Source: Ecdyonurus torrentis
Lineage: Eukaryota > Arthropoda > Insecta > Ephemeroptera > Heptageniidae
Reading direction: 5' to 3'
Length of the DNA: 64,000 nt
NCBI GenBank assembly: GCA_949318235.1
Contig: OX439135.1
Span: 25,390,050 to 25,454,049, forward strand
Below the pieces are notes generated by a model. The model saw nothing but the letters and a program-made list of their open reading frames with translations. It was not told where the DNA came from and did no database searches. Positions 9,496 through 20,625 of the stretch are shown one piece after another (the first letter of the stretch is position 1; each line of letters begins with the position of its first letter). The position numbers and the translations under genes were made by a program.

Positions 9496-9786
9496 AGTTA
9501 TAACACTCGTTGAATAAAAACCATGTCTAGTATCTTAACATACCCAAATATCAACTTTGATTTTTTGGACATAGTCACTGATTTCTAATTTATTTTACAT
9601 TTACAAAATGTCAGATGCATGTTTATGACGTCACAGCTCACTGGTCCACACTCGCGGAAATAGGCGAGCTAATACGTCATAAACCCGCAACTGACATTTC
9701 TTGAATGTAAAATAAATTAGAAATCAACGACTGTGGCCAAATTAATGTTGCTATTTAGGTATGTTAGGATATTACACAACGTTTTT
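9496..9786. mobile_element. Foldback repeat E, full copy
   Basis: Arms of about 100 bases (9536-9640 and 9670-9772) are inverted copies of each other (ACATACCCAAATATCAAC.. and ..TTGCTATTTAGGTATGT; TTCTAATTTATTTTACATTT and its complement). The centre has ATGACGTCAC and GCGGAAATAGGC. A half copy lies at 7797. Confidence 0.7.
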
Positions 9787-10291
9787 GTACAGTGTTTTCT
9801 ACGCTTTTAAATTAAGCTCGGTTGGTGATCGGCTGATATGTGACAAACTGAATGGTCGTCAAATATAAAATTAACATGCAGTAAAGAAGAAAAGTTTACT
9901 TAAAACTTTAGTTATGTCAAACATGGGAAAACACATGCAGACAATATTGAAGTTATTTCACTGCAAAGATAACATGTGTAAATGTGGAAATTAAAATTTT
10001 AGCTCTAACTTTTAAGTCAATTTAGAAACTTTTTTTTAATTAAAAATATAACTTAAACTTTAAGTAGGGTGACTGGCCAAATTTTCATTTTTTTTTTTTT
10101 AATAAATAATTTTTGAAATTTTACCAGTCACCCATATTGATGGTATTACCCCCCCCCCCCCAAATCATAATTTATATTTTTATTAATAGTATCAAAGTCA
10201 CTGCATTGATGAAACATGTCAATAACAATAGTGACAGCTATAGTGAAGCTAATGAAGTTACGTCCTTTTGTAATAAAACTTATTTTGGACC

Positions 10292-10446
10292 TTCATTCAT
10301 TCATTCATTCATTCATTCATTCATTCATTCATTCATTCATTCATTCATTCATTCATTCATTCATTCATTCATTCATTCATTCATTCATTCATTCATTCAT
10401 TCATTCATTCATTCATTCATTCATTCATTCATTCATTCATTCATTC
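10292..10446. repeat. (ATTC)n microsatellite
   Basis: About 38 units of ATTC. The Phe-Ile-His-Ser repeat frames over it are spurious. Confidence 0.95.
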
Positions 10447-10486
10447 GTCTATCACATTATTCATTCTGTCTCTCTCCCTCCCCCCT

Positions 10487-10494
<8 letters not shown>

Positions 10495-10563
<69 letters not shown>
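10495..10563. repeat. (CT)n microsatellite
   Basis: It follows a C-rich stretch directly downstream of the (ATTC)n run. Confidence 0.95.
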
Positions 10564-10567
<4 letters not shown>

Positions 10568-11149
10568 CATTAAAAAGTTATAGTAATTGTTTTAATGGAT
10601 ATAAATAATGTATCAATAATAATAAATAAAAATGTGAATATAGAAGTTTCTGTTTTGACTTTGCTCAAAAAGTCAGTTTACATTGATTAAACTATGTCAA
10701 TAACAATGATGACAAAACAATAGTGAAGCTAGTGACCTCGTGTACTTGATATTTGTCATAAGTCATGAAGCTTGGTGTATTGGCGAGGCTTCATTATATT
10801 TCAATGTCAGTTTCACTTTTCATTACGTACTTCAGTTTTGACAGAAGTAAGGCAGAGAAACCTTACGGTGCTCACATGTATGTAACTGGCTGCTCTTTGG
10901 TGTGCACTAGCAACATCTTATTATTTTCTTCAAGATTAGTTTAGTTTTTCTTGATAATAAGTAAAAAGAAAAGGATAGCAGTGTATTTTTAAATAGAATA
11001 ACTGTGTAGGGATTTTTTTTTGACCATTCTTTTTTTATGTTATATAGTATCAAACAACTGTGACGATTTGTTCTTTATTATGTTAAGTTTTTCTTTTAAA
11101 TATTATTTCTAACTTTCTTGTATGATAAATTTGAAAGATAAGGATAGAA

Positions 11150-11445
11150 GAAACCAGCGCATAGTGAAGAGATATAGTACCATAGTTTGTCTTGCTAGCA
11201 CACATATAAAAAACTAACATGTTGTAAATATTTCAGCAATAAACTACAAGAGAGATGCAGTGTCTTCATCAGTCATTACAGATCATTCCCAGTTTGTCTC
11301 CAAGTGTGTAATGATCACTGATGAAGACACTTCATCTCTCTTGTAGTTTATTGCTGAAATATTTGCAATGTTAGTTTTTTACATGTGTGCTAGCAAGACA
11401 AACTATGGACTATATCTCTTCACTATGGTAAGACCAGGCTATGCT
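11150..11445. mobile_element. Foldback element with about 125 bp arms
   Basis: The left arm (CATAGTGAAGAGATATAGT .. GAGATGCAGTGTCTTCATCA) is repeated inverted at the right (TGATGAAGACACTTCATCTC .. CTTCACTATGG). The spacer is about 30-40 bases. Arm identity is high by eye. No open reading frame of note. Confidence 0.75.
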
Positions 11446-11486
11446 TTCTCCTAGCATTTGCATTGCAAAATTATCATAATTGTAGT

Positions 11487-12865
11487 CAGTAGTCAGGGCC
11501 GGCTTGGGGCACGTTGGCCCGGTCTGGCAATCTGGGAATTGGCCCGCATATGCTGGGGGGTCTGGGGGGCGCTAGCCCCCCAGCTTGCGCCGCAGGCGAA
11601 AATTTTTTTAAAAGGGGGCGTGGCACTGGTTTTTTCGCTAATTTTAAATTAAATTTTAATTTTTTCACATTTTTTAAAATAATGTTTAACACTATTATAT
11701 TGAAAAATAAGTATGCAATTGAACCATGACATTATTTTGATATACTACGATCTACATGACATGACCTTCGGCCACCTTAAAAAAATATTAGACAAAAAAA
11801 ATTGATGTATGATAGAAAACAAACTATATTGAAGGAAATTGTTATAATGTAATGATTTAATTGAAGTATGGGGGAAAAAAGAAAAAAAAAAGGGGGGGGG
11901 CAGAACAGGGATTTGTAAATTTATAATTATAGGTGTAGATAACTTAAAATTTTTTCGAATGGTTTGACTTGAAAGAGCTTGATTTTGAGCTTAAATTTGA
12001 AAAAAACGAGCCATTACTTGGGGAAATCAATATTTAGGCCAAAATTAAAAAAAAAAAAAAAAAAAAAAAAGCTCTTGAACCTGTGTGTCAAAAAAAAAAA
12101 AAAAAAAAAGGCTCAATTCTCATTATATACAAAAATTTATTTTTATTTTGAAGACAAAAGTTGTAAATTATTATTATTTTTAAGTATTAACAATTGATTT
12201 TACATGCTATAGAGAATTATAAATATATTGTAGGCCTACTAAAAAAAAAAGGTTTTATCCTTCTTTTTTTTTATCTTGTATTCTTTGCAAATGCTTTTTT
12301 TTTAACGAGTCATTTACGGGCTCATCTCGTGTTTAGAAATATATATTTTAACAATAAATATATTTTTTATAAATAATATAAATAAAATATAAATATAGGG
12401 CTATGAATTTAATAACTTTCCAAAATATAATATTTTATTTACATACTATAGTGCAAGAAGTATTGAAAAAAACGCAAATACGACGGCTTAAAAAAAAGGG
12501 TTTAATTGAAACTGATAATTAAAAAAATGATATCACTTCTTTTCAAATAATAAAAAAGTGAGCTATTTTTCAAAGTACCTTTGAACTTTTTTTAATTGAT
12601 TTTTTTTCCATCAGAACCAAAGGCCCGCAAAAGCAAAGTCCCTATCCAGGAGCCCGCGGATTAACTTGTACGGCCTTATGCCTAGCTGGCCCAAGTGCAT
12701 AAAAAAATTTAGTTGGCTTGCAATGATCTCAATGCATTTTTCTCAATGCAATAAAAATGCGCAATTCAAGTAATTTGTGTGCATGCATCATAGATTAAAT
12801 TCATATGATACAAAATTAAATTTAAAAAAATATGCTGGCAAAGGTTTTAAAGTTTAGTTGTTTTT

Positions 12866-12917
<52 letters not shown>

Positions 12918-13351
12918 CTTTTTTTTTTTTTTTTACTAATTAAGAGCAAGCAAAAAGGCCCGCAAAGTCAAAAGCCCGGGCCGCGGGATCCCGGCCTTAC
13001 GTCTTATGCCAAGCCGGCCCTGATCAGATTCATTATCAGATTTTTCACTTTCACTGCGTATACTAATTTTTTGCATAACTAAGATTTTCATTTCTCTGCT
13101 CTGTCTCTGAATTAAATAAACTGTAGAAGTAGAAAAACTATTATATTGTGCTGCAAACTTTTGAGTAAATTTAAATTATTGTCTTCTTCTTCTTTCTTTC
13201 GTTTCTTTTCTTTTCTTTTCTTTTCTTTTCTTTTTTTTCTTTTTTTTTTTTTTTTTTTTCTTTTTTTTTTTTTTTTCTGGCCCGCTTGGCCCGCAATGAC
13301 GTTGGCCCGGTCTGCGATCACAGACCTCGTCTTATGGCCAAGCCGGCCCTG
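11487..13351. mobile_element. Composite hAT-type elements in the last intron
   Basis: The left end CAGGGCCGGCTTGG at 11494 and the right end CCAAGCCGGCCCTG ending at 13351 are perfect inverted repeats, with ATTGTAGT on both sides (11479-11486, 13352-13359). That is an 8 bp duplication as expected for hAT. A 7-base slip (CAGTAGT) sits between the left duplication and the CAGGG end. A second perfect right end lies at 13009-13022, and a degraded one (GCCTAGCTGGCCC) near 12679-12691, so at least two right-end modules were added by nesting. GC-rich ends (GGCCCGCAAAG) mark each. No transposase frame was seen. Confidence 0.65.
12870..13290. repeat. Simple-sequence tracts inside the composite hAT
   Basis: (CT)n at 12870-12913, a T-rich tract to 12934, then (TTTTC)n and poly(T) at 13196-13277. 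Apparent Lys/Arg-rich and Phe-rich frames here are low complexity only. Confidence 0.85.
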
Positions 13352-13456
13352 ATTGTAGTAAAAATGATTATTGCTTATTATTACCAATCTGCAAAAAAAT
13401 AAATAATAATAATAAATAAATAAATAAATAAAACTTGTGTTAATTTTTTGTTACAG

Positions 13457-14668
13457 CCCAAAGAAAGTTCAGCCCAATGTTCCAACTGTGACACCCAAGA
13501 CCAACTTACAGCCATGAAAACCACTGAGCCCACATTAGAAGAGCCCAATCCTACCATAGAGCCCAACACTTACACAGAATACACTTGCGATCATTGCGAC
13601 GTAAACTTCAGTAGCAAACTGATATTAGTTGAACATTTAATTACAAAACATAAGATGAACTGCCAGCTGTGTCAATATTATACATTTAGTCACGACATTA
13701 AGCAATTAGACAACCACTTTGTCAAACATCATATTGAGAACACAGAGGAAACTCACCTATTTACGTCAAAATATCTGCACTTCAAAAAACTGGAAAAAGA
13801 AAGCAAAAAATTAAAAATCCCTAAAGAAATCCCCACCCCTGAAATAATCCCTAAAAAAATTAAACCAAATCCAATAAAATTTGAAGCTGCATATAATTAT
13901 CCATGTAAAAATTGTAACTTGACGTTTAAGTATAAATTAGAATTAAAATCACATTATGAAATTAATCATTCGTTATATTTATGTCATAAAAATGAATGTT
14001 TTGATTTATTTCATAACGAAGATCAGTTACATGAACATTTGAAATCTCATTCGTTGCACACGTCTGCTAAATTGTGTCCTCGGTGCGGGATAACTTTTAA
14101 AAATCTGGTAACCTTAGAGGATCACATTTATCATGATCATGATTACCAGCCTGAGAAATATGATTGTAAAATATGTAGTAAGAAATATAAATCAGTGAAT
14201 AGTTATAAGATGCATATGAAAAAACATGAAGCTAAATCGTTAGAAAAAGAATATATTTGCGATAATTGTGAAAAAATATTTACAAATAAAAACTCAATTA
14301 AAAATCATATTAAAAATGTTCATGGTATTAAGAAATTTAGTTGTAAACGTTGTAAGAAAGTTTTTGTTAACAGAAAAAGTTTGGATGTTCATAAAGATAA
14401 AGTTCATTCTAATTGTTGGATTTACCATTGTCAGGTGTGTGACGCAGCGTACAGAGGTTTTAAATCTGTAAGAGAACATTATAATACACATTCTAACACT
14501 GAAGTAACAAAATGTTCCAGTAAAAATATGTTTTATAGAACTTCTAAATACCAGTGTGTCATCTGTCTGGAGTATTTTCAAAATAACAATAAATTTATTT
14601 TACATTTAAAACCAATGCATGGGATTTCTGAGGCGGAATATCGCGAAGATGTTCAAGCAACTTTTTAA
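13457..14668 (+). CDS. Terminal exon with about ten C2H2 zinc fingers
   Basis: The acceptor TTTTTTGTTACAG ends at 13456. The frame is phase 0 and runs 403 codons to TAA at 14666-14668. C2H2 modules in order start at YTCDHC, NCQLC, YPCKNC, YLCHKNEC (C-x4-C), KLCPRC, YDCKIC, YICDNC, FSCKRC, YHCQVC and YQCVIC, spread from about residue 44 to residue 390. A Lys/Pro/Ile-rich linker without fingers separates the second and third. Most fingers lack TGEKP linkers, typical of arthropod ZAD proteins. AATAAA overlaps the stop codon (14668-14673) and a GT-rich stretch follows. Confidence 0.9.
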   Translation, partial: PKESSAQCSNCDTQDQLTAMKTTEPTLEEPNPTIEPNTYTEYTCDHCDVNFSSKLILVEHLITKHKMNCQLCQYYTFSHDIKQLDNHFVKHHIENTEETHLFTSKYLHFKKLEKESKKLKIPKEIPTPEIIPKKIKPNPIKFEAAYNYPCKNCNLTFKYKLELKSHYEINHSLYLCHKNECFDLFHNEDQLHEHLKSHSLHTSAKLCPRCGITFKNLVTLEDHIYHDHDYQPEKYDCKICSKKYKSVNSYKMHMKKHEAKSLEKEYICDNCEKIFTNKNSIKNHIKNVHGIKKFSCKRCKKVFVNRKSLDVHKDKVHSNCWIYHCQVCDAAYRGFKSVREHYNTHSNTEVTKCSSKNMFYRTSKYQCVICLEYFQNNNKFILHLKPMHGISEAEYREDVQATF

Positions 14669-14695
14669 ATAAACTTATGTTGTCTGGGTTGCGTC
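14668..14695 (+). terminator. Putative poly(A) signal overlapping the stop codon
   Basis: AATAAA at 14668-14673 shares its first base with the TAA stop. A GT-rich tract (TGTTGTCTGGGTTG) follows within 30 bases, the normal order of polyadenylation elements. This would give a very short 3' UTR. The next AATAAA on this strand, at 15142-15147, lies beyond an inserted MITE (14728-15029). Confidence 0.4.
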
Positions 14696-14727
14696 AACAC
14701 TTAAGCAAATCATACCAAACTTGTTTA

Positions 14728-15029
14728 GGGTGTATGCGGATGACGTCATATTTATTGCGCTTGGTAGCCATACTGGAGTAGTGAACAACATTGCTCAGCA
14801 TAGGACAAACTTCATTTAAGTCAATTTTCTTTGAGAAATCTGTTAATATTTTGTTCATGTTATTTTTCTCACATACTTGAGATACTAATTCAACATATTT
14901 ACAACATCAATGCTCTCAAAAATATTGCATAGTGGTTTTTAGCTGGCAAAATTTATCTTTTTTTCCTATGCCACCCATGTTATTGAGTTATCCAACATGG
15001 CGTCGACTTTAACATGAATGCATACACCC
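14728..15029 (+). mobile_element. MITE family B, copy 2
   Basis: GGGTGTATGCGGATGACGTC at the left and GCATACACCC at the right, 302 bp, with TA flanks. It sits about 60 bases after the stop codon of the zinc finger gene. Confidence 0.85.
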
Positions 15030-16025
15030 TATAGTTTATTATCAATCTTATTTTATGTATAAAATTTATGTTCCTCTTTGTGTTTATTTTAAATATTATT
15101 TTTTTTTCATACAAATAGACCCAATATTGTATACAAATTTCAATAAAATTAATATGTAATGATAAATTGGTTCTCATTATTAGTTCTATTTTCTATTATT
15201 AATTAAAATATACTGCATTAGAATTTTAAATAAATATAAAATATATTAATAACATTATTATTGCATAAAATATAAAATAATTCTTATTTATAATTTTAAA
15301 AATTATATTTTTAATTTTTATATAAAATTATTTATTTAAAAATTTTCATGTGTTTTATTAAAAATAATTAGGCAAATTTTATTATAATTTTATTATTGAA
15401 ATTTATCTTAATTTAAATAAAAATAAAATATATGTAATTATTGTCTTATTTTCATGTATACTGTTATCTGGAAACAAAATATTATTGTGTTGACATCCGT
15501 GCTGAAAATGCTTACGATTGAACTGCGAATTGCTGTGACTGCCCGATTGTTGAAACTTAAATTAAATTGTGACTTATTATATATCAGTGATAAAGAAGCG
15601 TTTTATTTATTATTAAATTTTTTTCAATACTTACAAAAGTAAAAGGATATGATCTGGAAATACTTGGTACCGATAATGACTAGAACCAATAAAAGATGTG
15701 AGAGGTAAAACGGCATACGGCCTATATAAACTCGACTCAAAAAATCTGAGTTACCTGCCGTTCGACCTTTTACAGTATCGCCCAGCCGCCCCCCTTCTCC
15801 TCAAATGTGACAATGGGCGATACTTTAGGCATGCCCGATTTAAATCGACTGAGGTTTTTTGAGTCGAGTATATATATAATATATTATATTAATTTCCACA
15901 AATTACAGTACATACTCCAACCAAGGCATAGCCTTATCGGTCGGTTCAATTAATTTCTAAAAAATTCATTTTATTAAATTATACATTACATAACAAAAGG
16001 ACAAAAACAAAAAGTATTAAAGTAT

Positions 16026-16061
<36 letters not shown>

Positions 16062-17384
16062 CTACTTTGATATATCATATTTTCTCATAGCAAATAAAAA
16101 AAATGCCATCATTTAAAAGAACTAAGCAATTATAGGGAAAACTGCAGTTAGAAGTTAATAAAGCCATGCATGTTCTTTGTTAATATATCCATGGTTATAA
16201 AACAAAATTTAAAAATTACGCACATGCCGCACTTTAACAATTTTTTTTAAGTAGTAAAAAAATTTAGCTATAGTTAACTATAAGTAATTCACAAACTACT
16301 TCAGCTTTGACAAAAAAAAAAAAAAAAGTTAAGAAGAAAAAAATGTCACTAATATGTATTTATTAAAATTTAGAAATGAAAACAATTGAAAATGTAATGT
16401 ATCCATACGTAATATGAATATATATGCTATGGAAGCAAGAAACCAAGAAATTAATTTTACCATTCATCAAAGCTTCTTTTTTTTTCTTTTTTTTTTTTTT
16501 TTCTTTTCTTTTTCTTTTTCTTTTCCTTTTTTTTTCTTTTTTTTTTTTCTTTCCTTTTTTTTTTTTTCTTCTTCATTTTCTTATTTCTTTTTTTTCTCTT
16601 CTTCATTTTCTTATTTCTGTTTTTCAGCATGCGAATTGGGATCATTTTACAAATGTTTACCTGAAAGTAAAAATAAAAATAATCAACACTCGCAGCTCGC
16701 GACGTCACGGCCAATTATTTTTTTTTGTTACTCGCGCAATTTGTTTTTATTTCGAAGTTTAAATTGGTGTTTCGTAAATTTTACGTTTTACGTACCTACC
16801 CGCAGCCTCTATAGATAGAGCAAAGAAATACTTCGCATTTTATTTACTTTTTTTATATACGCAGAATTGCGCGCAACATGTCTTGCGTCTCAGTTTAAAA
16901 TAATTCTTTACATTTTAACTGATTTTTAGTATAAATAAAATTTATTTAATAAATATTCGTCTTTATTCAACAATTAAAAAAAAAAAAAAAAAAAAATGAA
17001 AGAGCGAGGTTTAGGCGTAATACACTATATGAAAATTATCCCAGGAATTTGTGCATTTCAAACATGAAATCTTTATTAAGAATCGCAATGTTAAATAAAA
17101 ATATTGAAGTCAGTAAAAACTAAAAAGATGAGTGAGAAACGAGAGAGCTCATCTCGTTTGCTTCTACTTTTTTGAAATTTTATTTAATATTTACTGGAAA
17201 TTACAAAAAAAAAAAAAAAAAAAAGAAAAGAGAGAGAAGAAGAAGAAGAAGAAGAAGAAGAAGAAGAAGAAGAAGAAGAAAAACCGTTTAAAATATAATA
17301 GTTTTATGAATGTTTTAAAAATTCATAGAATTATACTAAATTTTAATTATATTTTATATTAATGTCTATTTATTTTTTATTTTA
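15030..17384. other. AT-rich intergenic stretch, low complexity
   Basis: It holds element K1 (15731-15868), poly(T) at 16027-16055, T-rich/CTT tracts at 16475-16620, poly(A) at 16977-16996 and a purine tract at 17206-17282. One GC-richer pocket (16685-16800) has a CGACGTCACG site. No supported gene was seen. Confidence 0.5.
15731..15868. mobile_element. Short TIR element K, copy 1
   Basis: 138 bp with ends CTCGACTCAAAAAA and TTTTTTGAGTCGAG. The GC-rich interior has an inner inverted pair CAGTATCGCCCA / TGGGCGATACT. TATA follows on the right. A near-identical copy is at 27876-28014. Confidence 0.8.
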
Positions 17385-17775
17385 TTATTTTTTTTTTTTT
17401 GCTTGCCATATTGTGTTATCGTGCTATACACCAATCCCAGTCCCAGTCAAGACATTGTCTTATCGACAGGTAAGGACTTTCCAATTAATGGAAAAGCACA
17501 CACGGGCTGGCCACGGCCTAAGTACACAGCCCGGCAGTCGCCATGACAGCCTAGAGAAACCGTGGAAACATCTAGGCAGGCTGGTCGGTGCAATCACATC
17601 AATCATGCACCTCCCGAATACTGTGCGTCGTCATGGAATGCATGTAAACATGCATCGTGCAACGTGTTGTGCTCTCACACTTCACGTACGCACCTAGCAG
17701 TGGCTCGAACCTTATTTACTCGGTGAGGAGTACAGAGTTGCGAGTCAGCTGCCTTCACCACTCGGCCATACCAGC
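17385..17775 (-). mobile_element. tRNA-derived SINE
   Basis: Read on the minus strand, the head at 17775 begins GCTGGTATGGCCGAGTGG, containing a pol III A box. The B box GGTTCGAGCC (17702-17711 on the plus strand as GGCTCGAACC) follows at normal spacing. The head resembles a class II tRNA such as Ser or Leu. A body of about 290 bases without tRNA likeness follows, ending in GGCAAGC plus a poly(A) tail (poly T at 17388-17400). It is much GC-richer than its surroundings. The plus-strand frame over it is not a gene. Fragments like its tail (CAAGACAATGCCTTATCGG) occur near 23165. Confidence 0.8.
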
Positions 17776-18167
17776 TCGGTATTAATATATTTTATTTATA
17801 TTTTAAACGGTATTTTATATGAGTCATTATCATATTAGATAGCAAAACTACTATATTATTTTTTTTTTTTTTCATGCTCTTGTATACGCTGGTATGGCAT
17901 ACGATTAGAGCCCTATAATTTAATGTCATTTAGCATTGCGCTGGAACCCAGAATCTATTATATAAATAGAAATGTGAAATTAAAACAACACATATATTAA
18001 TTATACACTTTTGCATGTTCTTCGAAGCTGCAAAACAAATTCTAGTAAAATTGTCAGCATTATATTTTATTAACAAAAATTAAGGAAACCTGAAATAAAA
18101 ATCTGTAATTTTTGAGGGAAAAGTTTCGTAATGTGGAGATGAGATGAAAAGATGGAAATTAAAGAAA

Positions 18168-18401
<234 letters not shown>

Positions 18402-18409
18402 CTAAGATG

Positions 18410-18450
18410 AGTAATCAATAAAAAAAACTAAAAAGCTATATATCACTTAC

Positions 18451-18485
<35 letters not shown>

Positions 18486-18930
18486 TGGCACGTGTATTTA
18501 CTAGGAAACAAGATTTGACCTAGAGAAATAAATAGCATCACGGCACACGGCACAACAAAATACTCGTCACACCCTCACTCACTCACGGCTCATTATTTTG
18601 TTAGAATCAACACTGCGGTGACTTTTCTCTGCTGCTCATTTGTATATGTTCTCGTTTCAAACACCTAGCTCGCCGCTCTGCACGTTTTTTTTTTTTTTTT
18701 TTTTTTTTTTTGGCAACCACGATCAAATATCAAAGTGTGATTATTTTCATCTCAAATGCGTTGTTATGTTTTTTATGTTTATTATTGTTTTCGTTCCGTT
18801 CAATTTAGGTCAACGTTGCGCAGATCTCGCAGTTTTAATCTCTAATTATGTCGCACATTTATTTATTATTATTATTGTCTCCTTTCATAGTATTGAAAAT
18901 GATACAGAAAATACAGTTTTCACCTTACAG

Positions 18931-18961
<31 letters not shown>

Positions 18962-19563
18962 GTTATTTGCTAGTAAAAAATAATAAGAATTAATAAGAAT
19001 TTTTTATTAAATAATATTGGTAATAATATTGGTTTACTAGAGGCAATAGAGTAAAATTTTGCCCGATTTTTTTTTTGTTAAATTTTTTTAAATTTTATTC
19101 CTAGGTCCTTCTGTTTTATTTTTATTTTTTATTTTTTTCCCAATGCTTTTAAGTAGTAGTTTAATTATACTCATTAATTATTTTTTATGTCAAATTTGCT
19201 TCCATTACTTATAATTTATAATATAAGTATCATGTTATTATAGTAATGTAAAAATAAATACGTCATAATTCTACTACATATATATCTCAATGCAGTAACA
19301 TTCATACATCTTTGTGTTTGTGTATTTATTTTTATGTTTATTTTTTGACAAAGCAGTATTTTCTGATATTACTACATGGTGTCCTTGGTGTGTGAAATCA
19401 CGTATGTCTAGGCTTTTTGCCTTTCTCTCATCACCCGTTGGGTAATTTACTTGTTTTCATGTATAATTATTTAATTAGAGAACGATTAATAGTATTTATA
19501 TGATAATTAAAGAATGGTAATAAATATTTATTTGATCATAAAAATTACAATAATGATAACTTA
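18410..19563. other. AT-rich stretch with homopolymer tracts
   Basis: Poly(A) at 18452-18483 and poly(T) at 18686-18711 and 18931-18956. No gene or dispersed repeat was recognised. Confidence 0.5.
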
Positions 19564-19825
19564 ATAGACCGGTTGCACTCATATTTAAAAGCCGCCATTT
19601 TGGTGGTCAGGAATACATATAGGCCAGCATAGGAAAAACGTCATTTTTATTTTTTTAAAGAATTAAGCTTTAAACCTCAATCAAAGTCTTATTTCTAACT
19701 TCTAAGAAGATTGAAAAATTTGAGAAAAATTTGTTAAGTGAAAAATTAGGAGAAATGATGTTTCTCCTATACTGGCCAAATGCATTAGGCACCACAAACA
19801 TGGCGACAAAGCGCAAGGGGTCTAT
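19564..19825. mobile_element. Repeat F, copy 1
   Basis: The left end ATAGACCGGTTGCACTCATA and the right end GCGCAAGGGGTCTAT are imperfectly inverted. Internal blocks are GGCCAGCATAGGAAAAACGT and GGCACCACAAACATGGCGAC. Other copies are at 48818, 53434 (inverted) and 62506. Confidence 0.7.
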
Positions 19826-20264
19826 AAATACTATTAATATAAGATCTAATCATAAAATCCCGTGGTTCCAGTGTAATAATAATAAAATCAAGTATACATT
19901 ACCAATTCCACATAATATGTTGAAAAGCGCCTAAAAGTCGGCTACCAGCATAGATTTCCAGCACAAAAAGTTGCATAAGTGTAAGGATAACATAAACATG
20001 CCGAGTATTCAAGCGCTTTTAGAATAGAATTCAATTCATATTTCAAAATAGCATTTAAAAAAAAATACAAAAATCTTTGAGGAATACTAATACATAATAT
20101 TTAAATATTTTCAGAAGCCATGGTTTTATGTCTATAATCACTTTTGTGGAAGTTGAAAATGTCTTTCAAATGTTGACTGCAGTTGATCATATGCGCATAA
20201 ATACATTGCACCAATACTTATCTGAGTAGAGTATTCAAAATCAATCAAGTTTTAACAGTAAAAA

Positions 20265-20617
20265 TAATATACAAAATAAGTAATAAAAATTACTTTTTAT
20301 GCTACAAACTATATTTTAAATAAAACTAATAATTTTATTATTATTTAGGTTTTAGATATTTTTATGTAAAAATAATATAATATACAAAATAATTGATACC
20401 ATTAATTTTTTTCTGCTAAAAATGATATTTTAAATAAAACTGATAATTTTATTAATATTATTATTTAGGTTTAGAAACTATTATGTAAAAATAATATAAT
20501 ATAGAAAATAATGTAGAGATTAAAATTTTTTTTATGCTAAAAATTACATTTTAAATAAAACTAATAATTTTATTAATATTATTATTTAGGTTTTAGATAT
20601 TATCATGTAAAAATACT
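20265..20617. repeat. Tandem array, 114-124 bp unit, three copies
   Basis: The block TTTAAATAAAACTAATAATT recurs with its start near 20316, 20430 and 20551. Each is followed by TTATTATTTAGGTTT and ATGTAAAAATAATATAATAT. A fourth unit (near 21220) lies beyond the inserted element at 20626-21162. Subtracting that insert and its 8 bp duplication restores a spacing of about 124. Confidence 0.75.
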
Positions 20618-20625
20618 ATAATATA

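Larger units (their letters stand above)
142..14668 (+). other. Gene model: THAP-ZAD-C2H2 zinc finger transcription factor with alternative THAP exons
   Basis: Whole-gene view of the exons listed separately. Proposed transcript: first exon 142-153, one of three THAP exons (267-751, 3476-3969 or 5915-6492), then 7546-7741, 8068-8358, 9070-9204 and 13457-14668. All junctions have AG acceptors and GT donors, and phases agree throughout. With THAP exon 1 the protein is about 776 residues. Domain order is THAP, charged linker, ZAD, about ten C2H2 fingers. Known biology: THAP and C2H2 fingers bind DNA, and ZAD usually mediates homodimerisation in arthropod zinc finger proteins. Inferred: a nuclear sequence-specific regulator whose N-terminal DNA-binding module is swapped by exon choice. 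The exact gene is not recognised. Confidence 0.8.

Noticed and set aside
10113..10608. Open frames of repeated Phe-Ile-His-Ser and Ser-Leu
   Set aside because: Produced only by (ATTC)n and (CT)n microsatellites.
16414..16818. Phe-rich and Lys-rich frames on both strands
   Set aside because: T-rich/CTT low-complexity tract, no domain or splice support.
17362..17697. A 111-codon plus-strand frame
   Set aside because: Lies antisense to the tRNA-derived SINE body; coding look comes from the SINE's GC content.
17700..17775. Functional tRNA gene
   Set aside because: Has A and B boxes but continues into a long body with a poly(A) tail and lacks a clean cloverleaf, so it is a SINE head.
19731..19934. 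67-codon frame
   Set aside because: Mostly repeat F sequence and not conserved in the other F copies.
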